Part shown: positions 1-6,800 of the stretch, piece after piece
Layout of the letters: each line of letters starts with the position of its first letter
How positions within the stretch are numbered: position 1 is the first letter of the stretch
Assembly: GCA_023430365.1 (NCBI GenBank)
Contig: JAEZAS010000499.1
Span: forward strand, 1-11,294
Direction of reading: 5' to 3'
Source: Planctomycetota bacterium
GTDB taxonomy: Bacteria > Planctomycetota > Planctomycetia > Pirellulales > Pirellulaceae
DNA length: 11,294 bases
Translations under genes and position numbers: made by a program
The notes under the pieces: model-generated
Told to the model about the DNA's origin: nothing
The model's input: the letters and a program-made list of their open reading frames with translations, nothing else
Database searches by the model: none

Positions 1-210
1 GGGAAGATTGGGCCGTTCCCGTTGGTCCTCCTTGGACGTGAGTTCTGGACCGGGATGAAAGACTATCTGCTCTACATGGTCAAGCAAGGCGTTTTTGAAG
101 CCAGCGAGGTCGGCTTTGGACGCATTGCTGACACACCTGAGGAAGCGGTCGAAACCGTGCTGAGGAGCCTACCAGCGTCGCTTAAGGAGCGTCTAGTACC
201 TCGCGGTTAG
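1..210 (+). CDS. LOG family protein (TIGR00730-like), C-terminal fragment
   Basis: Only the last 69 codons are in the window; the frame is open from base 1 and ends at TAG 208-210. The reading GKIGPFPLVLLGREFWTGMK followed by a helix and a closing DTPEEAVETVL segment matches the C-terminal part of LOG-family Rossmann proteins (once annotated as lysine decarboxylases), where a strand ending in VL.G..FW precedes the last helices and a 'T.D.EEAV' motif. The diagnostic PGGxGTxxE motif would lie upstream, outside the window, so the call rests on the tail alone. Characterised members hydrolyse nucleoside 5'-monophosphates such as cytokinin ribotides to free the base; the substrate here cannot be told. 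It is the only plus-strand gene and converges on the minus-strand ORF at 193-558, overlapping it by 18 bases. An internal TTG at position 22 is not a believable start because the homology runs upstream of it. Confidence 0.72.
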   Translation, partial: GKIGPFPLVLLGREFWTGMKDYLLYMVKQGVFEASEVGFGRIADTPEEAVETVLRSLPASLKERLVPRG

Positions 211-558
211 TTGGACCGCGTGCACGAAAATGAAGTCTTCGCTGCGCAGCGCCAACACGACTTGGTTAAGCGATGCGTGGGGCTGTACGACATTTCCCGG
301 TGTGAATTCACGCGGAGTTAATGACGTCCCGGACGACGAGAGGCCATCGGTCCTTATCCAGTGTTGAACCAGTCCGCTACTGCGGATACCAAGCACCGCA
401 GAACCTGACTTGTCGACCACCCGCCTGGCTTCCTCAACGCCAGAGCACTGGTCAATGGACAGCAGCGGATCAGCAATATCGCGGGCCGCGAAGCCGTTAA
501 GAAACCATTCGAGCTGGTCGGTATCGGACCCAGCTTTCAGCATCGGACCCGTTTCCAT
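193..558 (-). CDS. CBS-domain-like protein, probably truncated
   Basis: This 121-residue ORF reads from ATG 558 to TAG 193. The ATG lies 4 nt after the glgX stop, which suggests translational coupling. A TTG start at 582 would add 8 residues and overlap glgX by 20 bases, but it is less likely. Residues 23-73 look like one CBS motif: ARDIADPLLSID, a helix rich in VEEARRVV, then the strand pair SAVLGIRS and LVQHWIRTDGL. Residues 85-113 begin a second one: EFTPGNVVQPHASLNQVVLA, then DFIFVHA. In CBS proteins this last strand is normally followed by a glycine turn and 'GIVT..DL'; here the frame ends with QLTARY instead. The second motif therefore appears cut off. No catalytic domain is visible. 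CBS pairs usually bind adenosyl ligands, but a half pair may not. It may be a decayed gene or a short lineage-specific protein. Family recognition is by eye and moderate. Confidence 0.45.
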   Translation of the reverse strand: METGPMLKAGSDTDQLEWFLNGFAARDIADPLLSIDQCSGVEEARRVVDKSGSAVLGIRSSGLVQHWIRTDGLSSSGTSLTPREFTPGNVVQPHASLNQVVLALRSEDFIFVHAVQLTARY

Positions 559-562
559 CGCA

Positions 563-2629
563 CTACGTCGGCCGTTTGTCAAAGGCGATCAGCATCACGA
601 CCGAATGTTCCTGCACCCTGTAAGAGAGATCACGATGCTCTGGCGAGGCGTCCCAGGGGCAGATATCTTCGGGGCTGGCAATAGCCGTGTCGAGCCAGCG
701 TCGCCAGGCGCTATCCGCCAAGGCGGGCAGCTCAAATTCGAGCGGCTCGTGATGCGCATTCAGCATCAAATGAAAGTGCAAGCCTTCTCGGGGCTGATAC
801 CCATTCAGCGCCAGGGATTTTGAGCCGTCGCTCCAATCGGGTTCGTGTAGCCGAACGCCGTGCCAAGTCTCGTTCGCTCTCCGGAGCATCTCGCTAATAC
901 TGACACGCTTGCGTTCATGTTCCGAATCGCGAGTTGCTCGTCGGTGGCACAGTAAGCGGACGAATCGCAGCACGTCGGCATGCTTCTCAAGCAGCGACCA
1001 ATCAAACCAGCTGAGCTCGTTGTCCTGGCAGTAACCATTGTTATTGCCGAGTTGCGTTTTCCGAACTTCGTCTCCCATGAGGAGCATTGGCAGGCCAAGG
1101 GAAAGCAAATTGACGGTCAGGAAGTTTTTCACCTGCCGGTTTCGCAACTGTTCGACTTCCGGATTATCGGTGGGGCCTTCAAAACCACAATTCCAGCTCC
1201 GATTGTCGTCTCCGCCGTCTCGATTCTCCTCGCCGTTGGCTTCGTTGTGTTTGTGGTTGTACGACACCAGATCGTTCAACGAAAAACCGTCGTGGCACGT
1301 CACGAAATTCACGCTCTGCTCAGCCTCGCGGTTCTTATGACCGTAGACTTGCGGGCTCCCAACCATTCGATCGGCAATTTTTCGGACGGACCCAGGTTCG
1401 CCGCGCATAAAGTCGCGCACGTCGTCTCGGAATCGGCCATTCCATTCCTTCCAAGCGTCACCGACGAACTGGCCAACCTGATAAAGTCCCGCAGCGTCCC
1501 AGGCTTCGGCAATCAGCTTGGTCCCAGCCAAGACAGGATCCGATTCGATGTCCCAAATGAGCGCGGGATTGGCCTGTGGGTGGCCTGACGAATCTCGCGT
1601 GAGAATCGACGCAAGATCAAAGCGGAACCCGTCGACGTGCATCTCCTGTACCCAGTACTTGAGGCTGTCGAGGATCAACCGGCGAACCACTGGATGATTG
1701 GCATTCAGGGTGTTTCCGCAGCCTGAGTAGTTGCAAAAGTGTCCGCCACTGAGCATGTAGTAGGTAGCAGCATCGACGCCTTTGAATCCAAGCGTCGGTC
1801 CGCGTTCATCTCCTTCACTCGTGTGGTTGTAAACTACATCCAAAATCACTTCGATGCCGGCGCTGTGAAGCGCTTTCACCATGTCGCGAAACTCGTCGAT
1901 GACGCCGATTGGATCGAGCCTGGAACTGTACGCCGGGTGGGGGGCGAAGAACGAGAGGGGTGCATAGCCCCAGTAGTTTGTTTTGCCGGCCGGGGCGTCC
2001 TGGGCATCGAAGTGAAAGACGGGCAGCAGTTCCACCGCGGTGATCCCCAAGTTGCGTAAATAGGGAATCTTCTCAATCAACCCTGCATAAGTCCCCCGAC
2101 GTGTGTCGCATACGCCCGAGTTGGGGTGCATCGTGAAACCGCGGACGTGCATTTCGTAAACGATGGTCTGCGCCGAAGGCCGCCGCAGTGGCTGGTCACC
2201 CTCCCAGTCGTACTGGGTCAAATCCACCACCACATTCTTCATCGGCGGCGCATCCGGCTTTCCGGCGCCGCACGCACTCGGCCGGCTGTAGCCACTGGGC
2301 ACTAACACGCTGCGGCCGTAGGGATCCAAGAGGCACTTGGAGGGATCGAAATATGTCCCGCTTGGTGAACCGGCCTCGCCTGCGATTCGGTAGGCGTAGA
2401 GCTGTCCGCTTCGAATTCCCGGGACAAACGCGTGCCAGTAGTGGTAGGTGCGATTGGCGTCGGGATTCAGCTGAAAGGTGGACGTAGGCTCGTGATCCTC
2501 TTCCCGGTCAAACAGAAGTAGTTCCACCGCAGATGCGTGGCGCGAGTAAATGCTGAAATTGGCGCCGCCATCGGAAAGAGTGACGCCTAGCGGTGCACTG
2601 TTGCCGGGAAGAATCGGCGGCGGTTGCAC
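563..2629 (-). CDS. glgX: Glycogen debranching enzyme GlgX (isoamylase-type, GH13)
   Basis: This 688-residue protein hydrolyses alpha-1,6 branch linkages in glycogen, mainly the short limit-dextrin branches left by phosphorylase, in the cytoplasm. The N-terminal part (about residues 8-115) is the CBM48/isoamylase beta-sandwich (GVTLSDGGANFSIYSR). The GH13 barrel follows with all four conserved regions: DVVYNHT (264-270), GFRFDLAS with nucleophile D338, IAEAWD with acid/base E375, and TCHDGFSLNDLVSYN with H446 and D447. MGDE (518-521) and NNNGYCQDNELSWFDW (529-544) are typical of GlgX. The C-terminal beta domain is complete (EHSVVMLIAF near the end). Length fits the family (about 650-720). The start is GTG 2629, supported by GAGG six bases upstream. 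It lies 57 bp after the TerB-like gene and 4 bp before the CBS-like ORF, so it is probably co-transcribed with both. No other glycogen gene (glgA, glgB, glgC, glgP) is in the window. Confidence 0.96.
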   Translation of the reverse strand: MQPPPILPGNSAPLGVTLSDGGANFSIYSRHASAVELLLFDREEDHEPTSTFQLNPDANRTYHYWHAFVPGIRSGQLYAYRIAGEAGSPSGTYFDPSKCLLDPYGRSVLVPSGYSRPSACGAGKPDAPPMKNVVVDLTQYDWEGDQPLRRPSAQTIVYEMHVRGFTMHPNSGVCDTRRGTYAGLIEKIPYLRNLGITAVELLPVFHFDAQDAPAGKTNYWGYAPLSFFAPHPAYSSRLDPIGVIDEFRDMVKALHSAGIEVILDVVYNHTSEGDERGPTLGFKGVDAATYYMLSGGHFCNYSGCGNTLNANHPVVRRLILDSLKYWVQEMHVDGFRFDLASILTRDSSGHPQANPALIWDIESDPVLAGTKLIAEAWDAAGLYQVGQFVGDAWKEWNGRFRDDVRDFMRGEPGSVRKIADRMVGSPQVYGHKNREAEQSVNFVTCHDGFSLNDLVSYNHKHNEANGEENRDGGDDNRSWNCGFEGPTDNPEVEQLRNRQVKNFLTVNLLSLGLPMLLMGDEVRKTQLGNNNGYCQDNELSWFDWSLLEKHADVLRFVRLLCHRRATRDSEHERKRVSISEMLRRANETWHGVRLHEPDWSDGSKSLALNGYQPREGLHFHLMLNAHHEPLEFELPALADSAWRRWLDTAIASPEDICPWDASPEHRDLSYRVQEHSVVMLIAFDKRPT

Positions 2630-2635
2630 GGGAAG

Positions 2636-2639
2636 CCTC
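2636..2639 (-). promoter_or_regulatory. Ribosome binding site of glgX
   Basis: The minus strand reads GAGG, then six bases, then GTG. This is the best Shine-Dalgarno match near the start and decides the GTG at 2629 as the glgX start. Confidence 0.6.
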
Positions 2640-2686
2640 GATTGCCAATTGCTTGCCTCGCCCCTGCAGTGCGCGTGCGCCGTCGT

Positions 2687-3268
2687 TTAGGGAGACTTGG
2701 CGCCGGACCACGTTCCTACGCATTCGTCGATTGCGGCCTTTTCGGCTTGGGAGATGCTGCCGATTCCTAGAACGCCCCCCGCCGCCCGGGCAACTTTGTA
2801 GCAAAGTGATTCCGTTCGTTCCCGAAGGCTGGTGAGAGATTCCGGCGGCATAACGCGGGCTAGTTCTCGAATGTAATCTTTCCAGGCAGCAAAGATCGCT
2901 GGGTCCGGCGCACGCTCGAGCCAAGTCTGCAGCACTCGATAAGCGGGCGAGTTTGGCGCGACATCCTCGGCCTGTGCAGCTTTGAGCACTGCGGCTCGCT
3001 CGGCCGGCGACATTTTGCGATCGGACCAGGCAACGTGCACCATCGGCACAAATCGCATGGCCAACATTGATTCAGCTGTGACACCGGCTCGCACTAGATC
3101 CCGCAGCACCTGCTCGTCCAGAATCCCCGAGACATGAGCCATCTTATGCGCTTCCTCAAGCGCCGCTAACTCACCTCTCAGATTCTTCAAAAGTTCGGCA
3201 TCGACTTTACCAAAGAAAGCCGCTTCTAATGACATCTGCCGGGCATGGAATGCGTCTGAAGGGATCAT
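2687..3268 (-). CDS. TerB-like helical protein, function unknown
   Basis: This 193-residue, almost wholly alpha-helical protein has no signal peptide or membrane segment and is probably cytoplasmic. I chose ATG 3268, which has GAGA eight bases upstream; a TTG at 3301 would add 11 residues but has no ribosome binding site. Residues 20-60 form charged helices (LLKNLRGELAALEEAHKMA). The core around 70-95, FVPMVHVAWSDRKMSPAERA, resembles the TerB/DjlA-type signature in which helix 1 leads into an acidic 'ADGK.s..E' loop and a second helix. A similar but degenerate loop, GSISQAEKAAIDE, occurs near 170-182. TerB-like domains are known from tellurite resistance proteins and from many proteins of unknown role; they are thought to bind metal or act as scaffolds. 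It is first in the cluster with glgX, which hints at an accessory role in stress or storage metabolism, but that is only context. The gene call is firm; the family call is tentative. Confidence 0.75.
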   Translation of the reverse strand: MIPSDAFHARQMSLEAAFFGKVDAELLKNLRGELAALEEAHKMAHVSGILDEQVLRDLVRAGVTAESMLAMRFVPMVHVAWSDRKMSPAERAAVLKAAQAEDVAPNSPAYRVLQTWLERAPDPAIFAAWKDYIRELARVMPPESLTSLRERTESLCYKVARAAGGVLGIGSISQAEKAAIDECVGTWSGAKSP

Positions 3269-3396
3269 GATCGAGGTCTCTTTGATTGCCCACTGCGCCA
3301 AAGCACATTCTGATCGCCAATTGACATCGTAGCGAATCGTCGCATGAATTGCGAAAAACTTTCCTCTAGAATGCTGCCGACTACGCCGCCTTGGGA

Positions 3397-3417
3397 CGCG
3401 AAGCCCTCGGCTCCGCG
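3397..3417. repeat. Imperfect inverted repeat, 9-base arms
   Basis: CGCGAAGCC and GGCTCCGCG flank a 3-base spacer (CTC); the arms pair with a single A-C mismatch and are GC-rich. On the minus strand no T-run follows, so it is not a canonical intrinsic terminator. It lies about 130 bp upstream of the TerB-like start and could be an operator, an RNA hairpin in the leader, or the 3' end of the preceding transcript. Confidence 0.4.
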
Positions 3418-3419
3418 CC

Positions 3420-3435
3420 GCATAGACATCTATGC
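3420..3435. repeat. Short palindrome, 7-base arms
   Basis: GCATAGA and TCTATGC are perfect reverse complements separated by CA. Such a tight 16-base dyad is better suited to a dimeric regulator than to an RNA loop. It sits two bases from the neighbouring inverted repeat at 3397-3417 and upstream of the glgX cluster. Confidence 0.35.
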
Positions 3436-3504
3436 TCAGTGGCGGCCCGTAATGCAGTTCTTTACTAAGTCAGATGAGACAATGCGAGGGAGTTCAGCCC
3501 AGAT

Positions 3505-3657
3505 CTAGCCGTATTCACGAGCTAGTTTAGCCGCATCCTTACACGCAGCAGTGAGATGCAAAAGCAGCCAGAGTTCTGCCGAATCAAGTAAGCGGATCTG
3601 GCGATTACGGGTACGATCCGCTACCTTTCGCGGCTGCCCGTTAGACACCTCGGTCAC
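3505..3657 (-). CDS. Possible small ORF or gene remnant (50 codons)
   Basis: The minus-strand frame is open from 3708 (after TAA 3709-3711) to TAG 3505-3507. It has no ATG; possible starts are GTG at 3657 (50 residues) or GTG at 3648 (47 residues). Neither has a proper ribosome binding site; a GAG directly abuts the 3648 GTG. The translation is protein-like: a basic stretch (GQPRKVADRTRNRQIR) and then an amphipathic helix (LLDSAELWLLLHLTAACKDA) ending KLAREYG. I do not recognise the family. It could be the C-terminal remnant of a lost gene, a small protein, or chance. The frame carries no stop over 67 codons, which is not by itself significant at this GC content. Confidence 0.22.
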   Translation of the reverse strand: MTEVSNGQPRKVADRTRNRQIRLLDSAELWLLLHLTAACKDAAKLAREYG

Positions 3658-3881
3658 ATCGACCGGAGTGAGAGACTTCGGCGTGTCGCACCGAAGCAGG
3701 GTAGACGTTTAGCATTCCGGCGAAGCGGTCGCTAACTCTAGGTGCGCCGCAATCCTTAAATGTCGGTGGTGATCGAAACCGCTTGATCCGGTGAATTGAG
3801 CATCGTGCAGACGCACGTAAGGCTTCTTGTTTGCGACGCCCTAAACGATGTCCGCCGTGGCGTGCCTACTTCGCTACTAAC

Positions 3882-6800
3882 CTACTGTTGTAGCTGCGGC
3901 GAGTTGGCTGCCGGCGCCGCCGAGATGTTAGGCTTCGATAGCTCGAGCAGCCAGAGGGGTTCATTCTTTCCCTCGCTTGTCACCAATACCGATTGTCCCT
4001 GATTTACGTAGGCCAAGGCTTCCGCCTGGGCCATCTTCGGCAGGCGATAGCGCCGGGGCATCCGCCGTAATCCGTCGGCCCATAGCTCGCCATCGGCTCG
4101 CTCATACTCGAACACATGTTGACCGCCAAGAATACTCAGCCGCTTTTGGTCGGGTGCGATATCCATCGCTGTGACGAACGGAATTTTGAGACGAGCAATC
4201 CGCTTTGCTGTGGAGACCGTGTTTGTGTCCGCATCGAGCGACAATTCAAAAAGCGAACATTCTTCGGCCACTTCCTTGGTTATGAGCATTACCACGTTCC
4301 GCTGCGAGTCGACGGCAAGGGCTTCGCAATCATGTGAACCATCTTCGTAGACGAAGCGAATGCTCTTCTCGACGGCCAAAGCTTGCGGCGTTTCAGAGAC
4401 ACTCTCTGCCTCGGGTTCACGCACCAGATGAAGGACCAGGTTTTCACGGCGAGTCAGGTTATCTCCGATGTCGCCGAGGAGCAGGTACTTCTGTCCGTCT
4501 CGCTCAAAGGCGCATATGTCCTCCCAGTCGAATGCCTTAGTATCGACAAGGTCAAAGCGGGCTCGTGTCTTGCCGTCAAAGGAGACTAAAAACAATCGGC
4601 CATGCTCGTCATCATCGTTGTGCGTCCAGAATGCGTCCGGCTGCCAGGAGGCGTAGGCCGCGCCGCTGCTTTCCAAAATGGCCTGATCGTCAAACGGTGG
4701 GAGGCGCTTCGCCGGTACTTCTTCCTCTTCGGCCTCCGGTACGACCACCATTGGCTCAGGCGAAACAGGATCTACTGGCTCACTTAACGACGGCCCGTCC
4801 AGCGTCGCAGCTGTGGGCATAGCAACACCCACGCGGCCGAGGAACTCACTATAGGAAAGCAGGTCGAGACCTCCTTTGGAGTTCTCCACCACACAAGTCA
4901 GCCAGGGATCCATGGTGGTGCCATCGAGCAGACGGCCGCCTTCAGTAAATTGAGCCCAATTCTTCTCTGGCAGCAGCGCAGTCGTAGTCTGTGCATGCGG
5001 TGGCTGCAGGTTCCAGAAACGAACTGCACTGCCCACATGCGTACTCACAAAGCGATCATTATCCAGCCAAGCAAGCGATTGAACCTTCCCCGGTTGCGAC
5101 TTCCATTGACTCAGCAGTTCGCCATTTCGTTTGAACAGTGACATTGCTCCGTTGAATGTACCGGCGGCGAGCAAGTTGCCATTGGGGCTCCACCGAACCA
5201 CCGAGTAGCCGCCGTCGGCGTAGGGGAAGGCAAACTCAATTTCGCCATCGAACCGAGCCACAAACATATGCCGATCCTCGCGGATCACGGCGGTGACATC
5301 TTCTCGGGGCGAAAAATCGATCCAGTGCGACGGCTTCGTTCGATCCAACTTCGGCCGGAGCAGATCTCCGGAAGCGTCGCTCACTAACTGTGACTCTCCT
5401 TCTCGATCGATCGCCACAATATCGCCCGAGCGAGTGCGCGCGAGAACCGACACGTCGCTTTTCGACGTTGCCAGTTCCGCGATCTTCGCTCCGGTTTCGG
5501 AATTGATCTTTTTAACGCTCCGATCACGACCGCAAATTACTAATGCATCGTCGTCCGTCCAATCGAAACCTTGCACGCGGAACTCTGCCTGCACGTCGTG
5601 ACGCGCCAGAAGTTTGCTATCTGCGTCGCAAACGGTCACGGTCCCATTTTCGAGCAGTGCGGCCACTCGGGTCCCGGAGTTGTTCCAGCGTACTTGGCCT
5701 ATCCGTGCACCCAAGGCTTCGGAGACCTGCTCTACGCGACCGTCTGCAGTAAGCAGGTAGAGTGTATCCGCGGGCCCAGCCACACAAATCCGCCCCTGTT
5801 CTGACGGTTGTACGGCCAAGCAACCAAAGTCGCTGAGCGCCATTCCTATTTTAGCGGATGGGGAGTCACCAAGCGGCTGTAAAGCGAGTGTGCGATCTCC
5901 AGAGGCGCCGATCACGTGCTCTGCCTCAAAATGGACATCAAACGCCGAGAGATTCCGGAATGGGTAACGGTGCACAAGCTGCGGCCTATCCGCGGACACG
6001 TCATATTCGCAGACCCCGTTCCACTCCCCTCCGAGTATTAGGCGTTTGCTGTCGGGCGACCACCGCATACCAACGAGATAAGCCCCTTCGCCTTCAATTG
6101 CCGATGTAAGGGACCAATCACTCGTTCGCCATACCCCAATCCAGCTCGTACTATCGCCGGAAGCGAGCCAACGGCCGTCCGGGCTGAACGCTACATGACG
6201 ATAACCATGAGTTCGGGGTTCGGTAATCACCCGCTTTTCTCGCGATGCGAGATTGGTCACTTCCACCTCAGAGTAACCAGCACTGTTCCAGACGCGAGCC
6301 GCGAGCCACTGGCCATCGGGACTTACATCGGCGCCTTCCGAGCCTGAAGCGCCCGGAATGGTGTCAGTGATGAAGCCATCTCGCGACCAAAACATCGTCA
6401 TCCGGTGCTCGGTATGTGCAGTGGATAAGAAGTCGCCCTGCATTCCGCGCGGGGCGAGCGTCGTGACTTCGGCTCGGTGATCGGTCGCCACAAACCAAGG
6501 CCGGCCCTCTTCGGTCTTCCAGCCGCGAACGGTCCCGTCGCCACCGCAAGCGACGATTAGCCCAGGATGAGGCCAAAGAACATCCGACGGATCCAACGGT
6601 CCGCCGGGAAGGATGCTTAGCAGACGTAAGGACTTAGTATCATAAATGCGTAGCAAACGGTCAGGCGAAACGGTCACGAATTGGTGGCCGGACTTGTCGA
6701 AGGCAAGGGCTCGAGTGCCTTGCGTACTATCTCGGAAGACCAGTTGCCAACGGGCTCCGATCGCCGAGCTGGATGGGTGGCTTATCAGGCCCGGTAGCGA

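Larger units (their letters stand above)
3269..3881. other. 613-bp intergenic region without a confident gene
   Basis: It separates the end of the kinase gene from the TerB-like gene, both on the minus strand, so it should hold the kinase terminator and the promoter of the glgX cluster. I see no hairpin followed by a T-run on the minus strand and no convincing minus-strand promoter. It does contain several short inverted repeats: 3397-3417, 3420-3435, 3592-3621, 3651-3665, 3676-3696 and 3804-3817. It also has a 67-codon minus-strand open frame (3505-3708) without a clear start. No tRNA-like fold, riboswitch, integron attC site or transposase was recognised. Confidence 0.7.

Noticed and set aside
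980..1588. Plus-strand 202-codon open frame
   Set aside because: It is fully antisense to the conserved catalytic part of glgX; its translation has no recognisable motif and its openness follows from the codon use of glgX.
3269..3301. TTG at 3301 as the start of the TerB-like gene
   Set aside because: No Shine-Dalgarno sequence precedes it, while the ATG at 3268 has GAGA eight bases upstream.
3321..3349. TTGACA followed 17 bases later by ATGAAT on the plus strand, promoter-like
   Set aside because: The -10 part matches only three of six bases, and no plus-strand gene follows; downstream lie only the intergenic region and the antisense of the kinase.
3640..3646. GTTAGAC, fits the integron attC core GTTRRRY
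   Set aside because: No matching RYYYAAC partner at a suitable distance, no cassette gene and no integrase.
3804..3817. Hairpin CGTGC/GCACG near the kinase 3' end as a terminator
   Set aside because: The stem has only five pairs and no T-run follows on the minus strand.
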